Positions 16,202 to 25,466 of a stretch of DNA of 32,497 nt are shown piece after piece (within the stretch, counting starts at the first letter, position 1; each line of letters begins with the position of its first letter). The position numbers and the translations under genes are program-made. The DNA is from Alteromonadaceae bacterium (lineage in GTDB: Bacteria; Pseudomonadota; Gammaproteobacteria; Enterobacterales; Alteromonadaceae): positions 1 through 32,497 of the forward strand of contig JABXHM010000116.1 of assembly GCA_013373625.1 (NCBI GenBank). Reading direction: 5' to 3'. A model generated the notes under the pieces. That model was not told where the DNA came from. It worked only from the letters and a program-made list of their open reading frames with translations, and ran no database searches.

Positions 16202-17332
16202 CTAAAATACCAGCAAATAGGTGAGCAGTGTCAAAATGGACGTAATCAGTGGGAATACCAGATAGTAATCGGGCTTGGTGAGGATCCCCAACTGGGTAGC
16301 ACTATAGGTAATAAAGAGTAGCGCCCAGTGCGGCCCTGACAAGCTGCCAATGAAGGCAATCGCAGCAAACATTGGGGCAGCAAACACGCCAGCATAAACC
16401 AGCATAGTGATGACTTGCTGGCGCCGCGTGAGAGGTAAACTAAAAAAGTAATAACTGTACCGGGTTTGTAAGGATTTAAGCTCCAGCAGCTTAGTGGCAA
16501 TTACGACAGCCAGTATCACAGCTATTACGGCACCGGCTGGTCCCTGCGCCTCCTGATTAATATTACTGACAAAAATATTACCTGAAATGAGCAGTAGCAG
16601 AACCACCACCGCGCGCAGCAGTGAAGGCTTTCCCCTGCGTAAGTCGTGCTGCAAATAGAAACGCCACAAACCAACAGGAAAGCCGCTAAGCCTTAAGGTG
16701 GGTAGTGGCAGTAACCGCTCAGCGAAGATGGCCGTCGTAACTCCCAGTAAACACGCGCTCTGAGTCAGCTGGCTGGCAAAAGGGGAACTGATCAGCGGCA
16801 ACATCCCCAAACTCAGCCATGGCCGCTGCCCTCCGCAGGCTATCACAATATAATAAGCCGTCAGTAGCAGTAGTCCGGTGATGGGCATGAGCTGCGCAAC
16901 CGAGAACATCCAGGGGGAATGCAGCAAGGCATCGGTATTGCTATAGAGCATGCTAAGCAATACCGCCAGCGGCCCTAAAATAAACACATTGGCGGCATAT
17001 ATCAGCAAGCCGGCCTGGGCAGTTCGCCTGACTCCCCGGCTAACCGGCAAACTTCGGTCATACAGCGCGTAACTGGTCGCATTGATGGCCTCTTTTTGCA
17101 TACTGACCCAGCCAAAGCTCAGCAACAAATAGCCCCAGAGAGTGTAGAAATAAAGCTCCGTATTCGCCGAAGTATCGGCCAATACACCAAGTGCCAGCAG
17201 GGGGAGAAACAGCAATGCAGATAGCGCCATAGGAAACAACGCCACAATTGCAGCACTGACCTGGCGTAAACTATCCAGCCACTCTTTTAAGGCTTGTTGG
17301 TAAATTTTAAGGCGAAACTGCCAGTACCTCAC
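16202..17332 (-). CDS. Membrane protein, probable permease of a two-gene ABC exporter
   Basis: 376 residues, mostly hydrophobic, with roughly ten membrane segments and few charged loops. A likely amphipathic start (MRYWQFRLKIYQQALKEWLD) precedes the first segment. No motif of a characterised permease is recognised by eye; it resembles uncharacterised alteromonad proteins placed beside a small ABC ATPase (possibly the DUF6136 group, from memory). It overlaps the ATPase gene by 4 bp (17329–17332), which strongly implies one complex. Two halves could be related by duplication, but I cannot align them by eye. Substrate unknown. Confidence 0.7.
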   Translation of the reverse strand: MRYWQFRLKIYQQALKEWLDSLRQVSAAIVALFPMALSALLFLPLLALGVLADTSANTELYFYTLWGYLLLSFGWVSMQKEAINATSYALYDRSLPVSRGVRRTAQAGLLIYAANVFILGPLAVLLSMLYSNTDALLHSPWMFSVAQLMPITGLLLLTAYYIVIACGGQRPWLSLGMLPLISSPFASQLTQSACLLGVTTAIFAERLLPLPTLRLSGFPVGLWRFYLQHDLRRGKPSLLRAVVVLLLLISGNIFVSNINQEAQGPAGAVIAVILAVVIATKLLELKSLQTRYSYYFFSLPLTRRQQVITMLVYAGVFAAPMFAAIAFIGSLSGPHWALLFITYSATQLGILTKPDYYLVFPLITSILTLLTYLLVF

Positions 17333-17934
17333 CGCTCATGCACACCATGGCTGTCCAGGTGCAAATGCCTGACAGGCTGACCGGCAAAGTTCAGTGGTTC
17401 ATGACTGGCGATAAGGATCTGCCCGGCATATTCTGCAATGCATTGATCCAGGACTTCGCGGGTTCGAACATCGAGTCCGTTGGCCGGTTCATCTAACAAA
17501 AGCAGTGCAGGCTGATGCATAATTGCCAGAATGAGACTGAGTTTTTTGTAGTTACCCAGTGACAAGTCCTGTATCAAGGTGAACAAATAATCCGATAAAC
17601 CGAATGCACTTACCCATTGCTGAGCAGACTCACAGCCGTATTGACTCTGATGAAATTGCAGCAGGTCGTTTGCTGACATAAACCCCGGCAAGGCGACCTT
17701 GCTGGCACTGATACCGATGTTCTCACGAGCGCCTGGAGCGGTTACGTTAATACCGTTTAACGTAACCGCTCCGGTGGTAGGGCTTAGTAGCCCCGCCGCA
17801 ATCAGTAACAGTGATGTTTTACCAATGCCGTTAGCGCCGGTTATTAGCACTCGAGGCTCGGTAATTTCTAACGAAATATCAGTAAAAATGGGTTGTGAGG
17901 CAAAACGGTGCCCCACCTGCTTAAACGCTAACAT
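17329..17934 (-). CDS. ABC transporter ATP-binding protein (small)
   Basis: 201 residues, a compact nucleotide-binding domain. Walker A is GANGIGKTSLLL (about 34–45). The ABC signature is LSLGNYKKLSLILA, with the usual LSGGQ relaxed to LSLGN; this occurs in CcmA-like and some ABC-2 exporters. Walker B and D-loop are LLLLDEPANGLD, and the switch His is in IASHEP. GAGAGAAAAA lies before the ATG. Its partner is the overlapping membrane protein downstream. The gene is 84 bases from ybbP and could be on its transcript or have its own promoter there. Confidence 0.92.
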   Translation of the reverse strand: MLAFKQVGHRFASQPIFTDISLEITEPRVLITGANGIGKTSLLLIAAGLLSPTTGAVTLNGINVTAPGARENIGISASKVALPGFMSANDLLQFHQSQYGCESAQQWVSAFGLSDYLFTLIQDLSLGNYKKLSLILAIMHQPALLLLDEPANGLDVRTREVLDQCIAEYAGQILIASHEPLNFAGQPVRHLHLDSHGVHER

Positions 17935-18018
17935 TTTTTCTCTCAGTTATGGCTGGCCAGGGACTGCAGCAAAAATGCACAGTAAAGATCAACACGCCCT
18001 AGTAGCCAATGCATTGTA

Positions 18019-20556
18019 TCAGACCATCTTGCGTAACAACTGACCGGTATTTAACCGCAGCAATCTGTAACAGCCCAGGGCACCAAGAACACCCACTACC
18101 AGTGCGCCAACAGTGGGCGCAATCAGCCAGTACTCCCAGTGCATTGAGGCCTCCATATCAAACACGCGCCATTGCAGCAGGAACAAACTGAACTCATTGG
18201 CCATTGCCGCCATCAGGCCGGCTACTGAGCCTATAATCAAAAATTCATTGATGACACTAAAACGAATTAAGCGCCCTTTCGCTCCCAGCGTGCGCAATAT
18301 TGCCAGCTCCTGTTGTCGCTCGTCCATACTGGCCTGGACCTGCGCAAACAGCACCAGTGAGCCAGCTATTAGTACCAACACCAGAATAAATTCAACGGCG
18401 AGAGACACCTGGTCGATGATATCGCGCAATTGATTGATCCGCGCATCAACATCAAACAGTGTCACCGAAGCAAAAGGCAGCATCAGTGCAGTAATCTCTG
18501 ATTTGCGCTGTGCATCCAAATGGAAACTCGTGATATAGGTGGCATTAAAGTTTTGCATAGCGTCCGGGTGCAGCACAAAAAAGAAATTGGGCTGCATGGT
18601 TTGCCAGTTTACTTCGCGAATACTGGTTACCCGGGTGCGCACAATTTCACTGCCTACGTTAAAGGTCAGCGTATCATCCATGGCGATGTTTAACCGCTTA
18701 GCTACGCCGCTCTCTACTGATACCGGATACACAATTCCTGCCTCAGCGTTCCCATCATCGCCAGGTGGTTGCCAGTCAGCATGCCATTGGCCCGCGACAA
18801 TACGGTTTTCGGTTTGCAGCTTATTACTCCAGGTGAGATTTGCCTCGCGCCCAAGCCCTTGGCGACCTTCACTTTGTTCAGGGTCGTCTTCCTTGGTGAC
18901 TTCAGTGCTTACCTGTTCATCATTAACGGCAACAAAGCGGCCTCGTACCACCGGGTAAAACTCATCTATACGTACCTGCTGATCAGCAAAATGCTGTTCC
19001 AAATCGTCTTTTTGCGACTCAGTTATGTTCGACATAAAATAGTTTGGCGTGTTCTCAGGTAGCTGTGCTCGCCACTGCGCAACCATATCGTTACGCATCA
19101 CCAGGACCACCAGTAACAACATGATCGTTATCGAAAAACTGATAAGTTGAACGCTATTGTCCATAGCACGGCGACGAATACGCGCCCAGGCTAACTGCCA
19201 GGCCCCCATAGCCCCCTGCCCCAACCAGCGGCCAACGGCTATCAAACCAAAGGTTACAAATAGCAACGCAACGACTAACAGTGCCCCCGAACCAAATAAA
19301 ATGGCGCTGATTTCGACGTCGCGGCTGTATATCCACATCAGCAAAAATATCGCGCCGCCCGATGCGCCAAACTGCAGCCCTTTGGAGCTGAGACCTGCCC
19401 CCATATCACGACGCAACACGCGCAAGGGAGGCACCGAAAACAAGCGCAACAAAGGATACAAAGAAAACAGGACCGCACAGATAGAACCGGTCAGCACAGC
19501 AATAAATACCGGACGCCAGTGCCACACATCCAGCGAGACATCTACCTGTCCGGCTAACGCGATCACAACAAGTTGTTGAATGATCACGCCAGCGATAATA
19601 CCAACGGTAATGCCCAATACCGTAATAAACAGGATTTGCAGCACATATACGCGTCGAATCATTTGTTTCGTCGCGCCCAGCGTTTTAAAAATTGCCACCG
19701 GATCGAAGTGACGCTGGCTGTACCGCTGAGCCGCTACTGCGATGGCTACCGCCGCCAATACAATTGCTAACAAACTTGCCAATAAAAAATAGCGCTCCGC
19801 CCGGGCAATAGAGCGGCCGATCGCCGACTCATCATCTCCCACCTCTTCCCAGCGGTGCAGCTCTTCATCCAGTTGCGGACGCAACCATTCATAGTACTCC
19901 TCGATACTGGCATCAGAGCCGGTATAATAGGCCTTGTAAGATACCCGACTACCCGGGCCCGTGATGTTGGTTGCCGGCAGGTCACTCAACGCCATGAGTA
20001 CCATAGGATCGGTGTTAAAAATGCTAAACCCCTGGTCCGGTATTTCGCTTAACACCCGCTTAACGGTAAATTCTCCGTCGCCTATGTACACAGTGCTGCC
20101 TAATTTGACATCCAGTAACTGAAACAAGCGCGAATCAATCCAAATTTCACCCGGTGCTGGCGTAGAAGCCACCGGAGTCGGTGAACCAAAGGGTTGGTCG
20201 GCTACTTTTATTTCGCCTTTGAGCGGATATGTGTCGCTGACAGCGCGTAAATCAACCAACGACATTAGGCTTTCGCCAAACGCCATTGATCGTGTACTTA
20301 CTTGCCGCGCTGTGGCCAACCCTTGCGCCTGTGCTTGTGATAACCAATCTTCACTAATGGGCTTACGCGAGCGCAACTGGCTGTCGGCCGCGATAAACTG
20401 TGAGGAACGTTCTACCAATGCGCTTTGTAAGCGCTCGCTGAATAAGGAAAGTGATAATACCGAAGCCACCGACAAAATGATGGCAAATAAAATAATGGTC
20501 AGCTCGCCACGGCGTGCCTCGTGCTTGAACAATCGCCAGGCAAGATTAACGACCAT
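18019..20556 (-). CDS. ybbP: YbbP-like FtsX-family ABC transporter permease
   Basis: 845 residues from the chosen start. The frame is open from 20628, but AAGGAG lies seven bases before the ATG at 20556, and the protein then begins MVVNLAWRLFKHEARRGELT, the typical N-terminus. The MacB/FtsX fold is duplicated: membrane segment 1 (~20–42), a large periplasmic domain, three segments (~260–370), two mid-chain segments, a second periplasmic domain, and three C-terminal segments. Typical blocks are 'VAIFKTLGATKQMIRRVYVLQ' and 'ELAILRTLGAKGRLIRFSVINEFLIIG'. It pairs with YbbA, whose gene overlaps by 11 bp, and lies beside tesA as in E. coli. Such complexes are mechanotransmitters or extract lipophilic molecules rather than classic transporters. 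Confidence 0.9.
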   Translation of the reverse strand: MVVNLAWRLFKHEARRGELTIILFAIILSVASVLSLSLFSERLQSALVERSSQFIAADSQLRSRKPISEDWLSQAQAQGLATARQVSTRSMAFGESLMSLVDLRAVSDTYPLKGEIKVADQPFGSPTPVASTPAPGEIWIDSRLFQLLDVKLGSTVYIGDGEFTVKRVLSEIPDQGFSIFNTDPMVLMALSDLPATNITGPGSRVSYKAYYTGSDASIEEYYEWLRPQLDEELHRWEEVGDDESAIGRSIARAERYFLLASLLAIVLAAVAIAVAAQRYSQRHFDPVAIFKTLGATKQMIRRVYVLQILFITVLGITVGIIAGVIIQQLVVIALAGQVDVSLDVWHWRPVFIAVLTGSICAVLFSLYPLLRLFSVPPLRVLRRDMGAGLSSKGLQFGASGGAIFLLMWIYSRDVEISAILFGSGALLVVALLFVTFGLIAVGRWLGQGAMGAWQLAWARIRRRAMDNSVQLISFSITIMLLLVVLVMRNDMVAQWRAQLPENTPNYFMSNITESQKDDLEQHFADQQVRIDEFYPVVRGRFVAVNDEQVSTEVTKEDDPEQSEGRQGLGREANLTWSNKLQTENRIVAGQWHADWQPPGDDGNAEAGIVYPVSVESGVAKRLNIAMDDTLTFNVGSEIVRTRVTSIREVNWQTMQPNFFFVLHPDAMQNFNATYITSFHLDAQRKSEITALMLPFASVTLFDVDARINQLRDIIDQVSLAVEFILVLVLIAGSLVLFAQVQASMDERQQELAILRTLGAKGRLIRFSVINEFLIIGSVAGLMAAMANEFSLFLLQWRVFDMEASMHWEYWLIAPTVGALVVGVLGALGCYRLLRLNTGQLLRKMV

Positions 20557-21295
20557 GGGCAACTCCTTGTGGTACTGGACCTGTGGCATGCTGCGCGCGC
20601 TCGGTGACTTCGGTGAGTTCACCAGCAAGCATCTGTAACTGGCGGTCGCATTTTTTGGCTAACTCATTATCATGCGTAACCAGCACCAGCGTCGTACCAA
20701 TTTCACGATTTAAATCAAACAACAAATCTTCAATTTTTACACTGTTCGCAGCGTCAAGATTACCGGTTGGCTCATCAGCAAACAGTATTTTGGGCTGTCC
20801 GATAAAAGCCCGGGCAATTGCCACGCGTTGTTGCTCACCGCCCGACAGCTGATTGGGATAATGATGAGAGCGATGTCCCAAGCCCACTTGCTCAAGTATT
20901 TTTGATGCCCTTTTTTTAGCATCCGACAACCCGGCAATCTCTGCCGGAAGCATCACATTTTCAATAGCGGTAAGACTCTGCACCAGCATAAAGCTCTGAA
21001 AAATAAAGCCCACTTTATCTCCACGTAAACGCGCCCGTTGCTCTTCGTCGAAGGTATGAAGTGGTGCACCATCTAAAAATATTTCGCCGGTGCTTACTTC
21101 ATCGAGACCCGCCAGTAAACTCAGTAGCGTTGATTTCCCGGAACCCGACGCGCCAACAATAGCAATAGACTCGCCAGCCTTGACTTGAAACGAAATTGGC
21201 TGAAGGATCTGTAGCGAACCTTCGCTCGTATTAACTGTCTTAGTGATGTCTTTGGTTTGGATCATAAAGGAGCTATTGTTGTTGTGATTTGTCAT
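20546..21295 (-). CDS. ybbA: YbbA-like ABC transporter ATP-binding protein
   Basis: 249 residues, in the LolD/MacB-type ATPase group. Walker A GASGSGKSTLL (about 49–59), Q-loop in FIFQSFMLVQ, signature LSGGEQQRVAIARAF, Walker B ILFADEPTGNLD and switch His in LVTHDNE are all intact. The ATG at 21295 is kept (MTNHNNNSSFM); an internal ATG at 21265 would also give a complete domain and has no better ribosome site. The start region overlaps the divergent tesA start on the other strand. With YbbP it forms an exporter-like complex linked to the esterase TesA. Confidence 0.92.
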   Translation of the reverse strand: MTNHNNNSSFMIQTKDITKTVNTSEGSLQILQPISFQVKAGESIAIVGASGSGKSTLLSLLAGLDEVSTGEIFLDGAPLHTFDEEQRARLRGDKVGFIFQSFMLVQSLTAIENVMLPAEIAGLSDAKKRASKILEQVGLGHRSHHYPNQLSGGEQQRVAIARAFIGQPKILFADEPTGNLDAANSVKIEDLLFDLNREIGTTLVLVTHDNELAKKCDRQLQMLAGELTEVTERAQHATGPVPQGVAHGR

Positions 21296-21994
21296 TTTTT
21301 TATCCGTCTGCGGTACACACTGTATTGGGCAAAAAACCTAATATTATTAATACCTTTATTATGTTTTTCAGATCACATTCTGGCTACGCCTGAAGTCACC
21401 TCTGAACATCCTGTTGAGCAAACGCAACTTGCTGGTGCTGAAAAACGTTTGCTCATTGTAGGTGATAGCCTAAGTGCGGGTTACGGTCTCTTGCAAGCAC
21501 AAAGTTGGGTTAGTTTGTTACAAAATATCTGGCAGGACGAGCAGCGTAAGATTGACGTGATAAATGCTGCGATTAGCGGTGAAACAACCGATGGCGGTCT
21601 CGCCCGCTTACCGCGCTTACTTGAGCAACACAGTCCATCTCACGTTCTCATCGAACTGGGCGGAAATGACGGTCTGCAGGGCCACAGTGTGCAAAAGCTG
21701 CAGGACAATCTAAACAAAATGGTGACCATAGCTAAGCAATATGGCGCAGAAGTGTATCTACAAGACATGCAAATACCCACTAACTACGGGCGACGTTATA
21801 ATCAATTGTTCAGTGATAGCTACGAACAGGTTGCCAAAGCCCAGAATGTCCCTTTAATTCCATTCTTTATGCAGGAAATTGCGCTTAAGGAGGATTTGAT
21901 GCAACGCGATGGTATCCATCCCAACGCCGAGGGACAACCGCTGATCGCAGAATTTATGCATGCGCAGCTAACACCGTTGCTGACTGCAAATTAA
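21284..21994 (+). CDS. tesA: Periplasmic GDSL esterase/thioesterase TesA
   Basis: A multifunctional SGNH hydrolase (thioesterase I/lysophospholipase/arylesterase type). Block I is IVGDSLSAGYG with the nucleophile Ser, block III is ELGGNDGLQG, and block V DGIHPNAEG carries the Asp–His pair. A hydrophobic signal segment (LILLIPLLCFSDHILA) precedes the mature domain, so it is exported. The start is uncertain: the frame is open from a TTG at 21257, but AAAGGAG at 21266–21272 points to the GTG at 21284, giving 236 residues. E. coli TesA also faces ybbA-ybbP divergently. A physical YbbAP–TesA complex has been reported to my knowledge, which matches this layout. Confidence 0.9.
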   Translation: MICHFFIRLRYTLYWAKNLILLIPLLCFSDHILATPEVTSEHPVEQTQLAGAEKRLLIVGDSLSAGYGLLQAQSWVSLLQNIWQDEQRKIDVINAAISGETTDGGLARLPRLLEQHSPSHVLIELGGNDGLQGHSVQKLQDNLNKMVTIAKQYGAEVYLQDMQIPTNYGRRYNQLFSDSYEQVAKAQNVPLIPFFMQEIALKEDLMQRDGIHPNAEGQPLIAEFMHAQLTPLLTAN

Positions 21995-22022
21995 TGACAG
22001 GAATTGATGTGCTTTTGGATGC

Positions 22023-22046
22023 TTCAGGTCAGAAATAGCACCTGAA
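22023..22046 (+). terminator. Hairpin downstream of tesA (possible terminator)
   Basis: TTCAGGT (22023–22029) pairs with ACCTGAA (22040–22046); flanking GTGCTT and AAGCAC can extend the stem across a bulge. No T-run follows, so activity as an intrinsic terminator is doubtful. Confidence 0.3.
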
Positions 22047-22110
22047 AAGCACTCGCAACTTTAGCGAATTCGCCTATACTTTAACCAACTAACTTGGCAA
22101 AGAGGTAAGC

Positions 22111-22299
22111 ATGGAAATAGGTCAAAACCCCATCGATCAAGCCTACACGCAGCGACCGCTCAATTCAACCGAACAGCGTCCTAGTGCGCAGCAGGCAACG
22201 CTTGAATCGACTCAGGAGTCGCAAGATCAAACCGTACAGCAAGCCGAAAATACCGCGACAACCGGCTCAATAGGGCGCAATATAGACACCTATGTTTAG
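22111..22299 (+). CDS. Small hypothetical protein, Gln/Thr/Ser-rich
   Basis: 62 residues starting MEIGQNPIDQAYTQRP and ending SIGRNIDTYV. Very rich in Gln, Thr, Ser and Glu, with no Cys, no Trp, no membrane segment and no signal peptide, so probably disordered except for the two ends. A good ribosome site (AGAGGTAAGC) precedes the ATG, which supports real translation. It stands alone between tesA and the divergent-direction GGDEF–EAL gene. I do not recognise a family; the short defined termini around a low-complexity middle suggest a peptide-like binding protein. Confidence 0.65.
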   Translation: MEIGQNPIDQAYTQRPLNSTEQRPSAQQATLESTQESQDQTVQQAENTATTGSIGRNIDTYV

Positions 22300-22304
22300 T
22301 GAGA

Positions 22305-22328
22305 AGTGAGCTGCAGGGTACGCTCACT
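22305..22328 (+). terminator. Hairpin after the small hypothetical gene
   Basis: AGTGAGC (22305–22311), ten bases, then GCTCACT (22322–22328), followed by GTTTATTG. It lies six bases after the stop codon and may end transcription of the small gene, though the T-run is poor. Confidence 0.4.
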
Positions 22329-22375
22329 GTTTATTGAGATAGAGGCAGTTCGGGTAAAGGCCTGCGTACATAGCG

Positions 22376-25267
22376 TTACAGGGTTAAGTACTTCCCTTCA
22401 AATTCGGCCATAGGTATGGGTTTACTGTAATAGTATCCCTGAACCCTGTTACATCCCATTGCTTTTAGCAACTGTTCCTGCCCGGCAGTTTCAACCCCTT
22501 CAGCAACCACTCTTAAGTTAAAGTTGCCCGCCAGATCGATAATCGATTTGACTACGCCTGATTGTTCTCCCTCACCAAGCTTGGAGATAAATTCTCGATC
22601 AATCTTAAGTTTATCGACCGGCAGTTTATCGAGATACGCGAGTGATGAATAGCCGGTACCAAAGTCGTCAATCGCAACGCAAAAACCAAGTTTCCTAAGC
22701 TTAGCCAAAATAGCGCTGGCAGACTCAAAGTTTTCGATAATGGCACTTTCAACAATCTCCAGCTCAATTCTGCTGGCATCCACAGGATGGGTCTCTAACG
22801 CTTCGGTCATGCGTCGTAACAGTTCGTTGTCGGCCAGATCAAGCGCCGAAACATTAAAAGAAACAAACAACTGAGGGTATTTTGCTTGCCAGCGCTCAAT
22901 AATGCCAAACACTTCTTTGACCAGCCAGCCTGTGACTAAACGAATAGCCCGGGTTTGTTCTGCCACATCAATAAACGAATAAGGGGTGAGGAAACCTTTG
23001 ACAGGATGATTCCACCTCAGTAAAGCTTCAGCCCCTACTAATGCCCCGGTTATGCCATCTATCTGGGGTTGTAAATAGAGCTCCAGTTCGTTGTCTGCCA
23101 CTGCGCGTTTTAGTTCAGATGCTATGGTAAGCCTTGAACTGGCTTCAACCAGAATATCACTGGTGAAGAAAGCGAGCTTTGCCCCCCCTGCCTGTTTCGC
23201 TTTATACATAGCTGCATCGGCCCGCACCAGTAGATCTTCACTGCTACTGGCATCTGCCGGATAACGGGCAATACCTACCGAACCGCCAACATTCACTTCA
23301 TGGTCACCGGCCAGGTAAAACGGTTGATTCATTTCATCTATGAGCTTTTTGGCCAGCGCTTTCAGTTCCGTATCATCGTGATACTCTTCAACCAGCAGGA
23401 CAAATTCGTCGCCGCCCATTCGTGCCAGGAGATCCGACGAACGTAAACGCACAGATAACCGTTCAGTTACCATACGCAACAGTTCATCACCAGCGACATG
23501 ACCAAGGCTGTCATTCACCACTTTAAAGCGATCGAGATCGAGATACAGTAATGCACAATGCTGCCGGTGCTGTTGGCAACGAGAGACAGTATGTTGCAAG
23601 TGTAACTGAAACTGAACGCGATTAGGTAAGCCAGTCAGCGAATCATAATGGGCTAATCGTTCCAGCTTTTCTTCGGATTGTTTTAAGCTGGTAATGTCTG
23701 AAAATACGGCCAGATAATTAACCGGTTCACCGGTGTCATCTTTAACCACAGAAATGCTTAGCAATTCAGGAAAAATACTGCCATTTTTACGCTTGCTCCA
23801 AACCTCTCCACGCCAAAACCCAGTCTCGGCTATGGTAAATTGCATTTGTTCAATAAAACTTCCATCATACAGATCAGTGCCGAGGAATTCTGGCTTACGG
23901 CCAAATACCTCTTCCTCCTCAAATCCAGTGATATCAGTAAAGGCAGGATTAACCGACACAATATTGAGTGACGCATCGGTAACAATAATGCCTTCCAGAC
24001 TATGATTAAAAACCTGCTGACTCAATTCCCAGCGTTTTTGATACTCAAGGCGCTCGGTCGTATCGATAACAATCGTGTAAATAAGTTGGCGCCCAGCACT
24101 TTCTATAGTGGTATTAAGCACCTCAACATCGCGGATCTCGCCCGAAGCAAGGCGATGCTGAACCATGTATTTTGACGACCGTTCTGTCATCGACTTTTTG
24201 ATATGACGTAACACTGAAACGCGATCCATGGTTTGAATATCAACAACACTCATAGTCGACATTTGTTCTGCCGAATAACCATAATAGTTAACTGCGGCAC
24301 GATTGGCATCGACGATTTGACCATGCTCATCAATGATCAACATCACAACAGCATGAGCCGAAAAGAACTGACGGAATTTTCTTTCTGATAATTTAAGTGC
24401 TGATAACGTGTCTTGTTGCAACAATCGGTTATTTAACCGCAATTGCGCAACATAGCAGGCAATGATTCCGATTATGGTCGCCAGCACCCAAAACAAAGGA
24501 TGCAGCGTAAAGCTTATCCACCCCTCTCTGGGTTGCGCCGCTATCTGCCATTGTCCGTAGGGTAAGTCGATAAACAAACGTACCGGTTGTTGCAGGTTAT
24601 CAGCACTGACATCCCGATATACTTCAACCAACTGGCCTTTGCCATTGCGGCCAGTTATGAGCACATCCAATGCTTGCTGGTCGATAAAGCCGGCGTCATT
24701 GAGCACCCCCTGGTAATCCAGCACGACCGACAACGTACCCCATATGCCGTTTTCGTTCGTCACGGGTAAACGGGCAATAAAACCGACTCCCCCCTGCACC
24801 AAACTCACGGGGCCGCTCAATATAGGAGTACCAATATCCAGTGCTTTAAAAACCGAGTCTCGTTGAGCCTCGTTAGCGCGGTAATCTAACCCGAGTACTT
24901 TTTCGTTGCCGGTTACGGGGTAAATTAAATTAACAACAAGGTCACGGGCACCGGCAATGTTGATAATATTATTGCGGTGCTCAAGCAAGCGGCTCATATA
25001 AAGGCTGAACTCTTGCTGATTTACATCAGAATTTAACGACACATAGGCCGCGGCACCACGAATGAGCTCAATGTTGGTATATAACTCAAACTCCAGCGCT
25101 GCCCGCAATACAGATAACTGCTGATTAACAGTAATTTTTTGTTCTTCGCGCTGCCACCTGCTTACCGTGTAATCCGCCATTAATGTCAGCAGTACGACAA
25201 CCATAATGATCAACGAAAACAGCGCTACTGGCCGCTGTGAGGTAATAGTTACTTGTCGACTTTGCAA
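22376..25267 (-). CDS. CHASE–PAS–PAS–GGDEF–EAL cyclic-di-GMP signalling protein
   Basis: 963 residues. Membrane segment 1 (~13–33), a periplasmic CHASE-type sensor (~70–220, 'NIIRGAAAYVSLN'-like start and 'LDYRANEAQRD'), segment 2 (~255–275), and two PAS domains (~290–410 and ~415–535). The GGDEF domain has an intact MGGDEF near residue 618 and an inhibitory site RSSD five residues before. The EAL domain (~710–960) has GAEALLRW, the N, E, DDFGTGYSS, K and AEGVET metal and catalytic residues. Both synthesis and breakdown of c-di-GMP are therefore possible. The frame starts with TTG at 25267 after GGGG; no in-frame ATG lies before the first membrane segment. Control probably balances the two activities. 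Confidence 0.9.
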   Translation of the reverse strand: MQSRQVTITSQRPVALFSLIIMVVVLLTLMADYTVSRWQREEQKITVNQQLSVLRAALEFELYTNIELIRGAAAYVSLNSDVNQQEFSLYMSRLLEHRNNIINIAGARDLVVNLIYPVTGNEKVLGLDYRANEAQRDSVFKALDIGTPILSGPVSLVQGGVGFIARLPVTNENGIWGTLSVVLDYQGVLNDAGFIDQQALDVLITGRNGKGQLVEVYRDVSADNLQQPVRLFIDLPYGQWQIAAQPREGWISFTLHPLFWVLATIIGIIACYVAQLRLNNRLLQQDTLSALKLSERKFRQFFSAHAVVMLIIDEHGQIVDANRAAVNYYGYSAEQMSTMSVVDIQTMDRVSVLRHIKKSMTERSSKYMVQHRLASGEIRDVEVLNTTIESAGRQLIYTIVIDTTERLEYQKRWELSQQVFNHSLEGIIVTDASLNIVSVNPAFTDITGFEEEEVFGRKPEFLGTDLYDGSFIEQMQFTIAETGFWRGEVWSKRKNGSIFPELLSISVVKDDTGEPVNYLAVFSDITSLKQSEEKLERLAHYDSLTGLPNRVQFQLHLQHTVSRCQQHRQHCALLYLDLDRFKVVNDSLGHVAGDELLRMVTERLSVRLRSSDLLARMGGDEFVLLVEEYHDDTELKALAKKLIDEMNQPFYLAGDHEVNVGGSVGIARYPADASSSEDLLVRADAAMYKAKQAGGAKLAFFTSDILVEASSRLTIASELKRAVADNELELYLQPQIDGITGALVGAEALLRWNHPVKGFLTPYSFIDVAEQTRAIRLVTGWLVKEVFGIIERWQAKYPQLFVSFNVSALDLADNELLRRMTEALETHPVDASRIELEIVESAIIENFESASAILAKLRKLGFCVAIDDFGTGYSSLAYLDKLPVDKLKIDREFISKLGEGEQSGVVKSIIDLAGNFNLRVVAEGVETAGQEQLLKAMGCNRVQGYYYSKPIPMAEFEGKYLTL

Positions 25268-25466
25268 AAAAGCCCCATTCAGTTTAGCTCAAAGCTATGC
25301 CCTGATACTTATCCGGTTAATTATGCTGAGCAAGTGTTTACAATAATAATAGGCGAATATCACTTAATGACACGACTATTTTTCTCTCCATCAAGGGCTC
25401 TCGCTATGTAGCAAGGAGATTGAACAACTCAGTTCATGCTTGACCTCTTAAACGAATCGGCCATCA

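Noticed and set aside
19157..19579. 140-codon frame antisense to ybbP
   Set aside because: Shadow of the permease gene; no ribosome site or domain.
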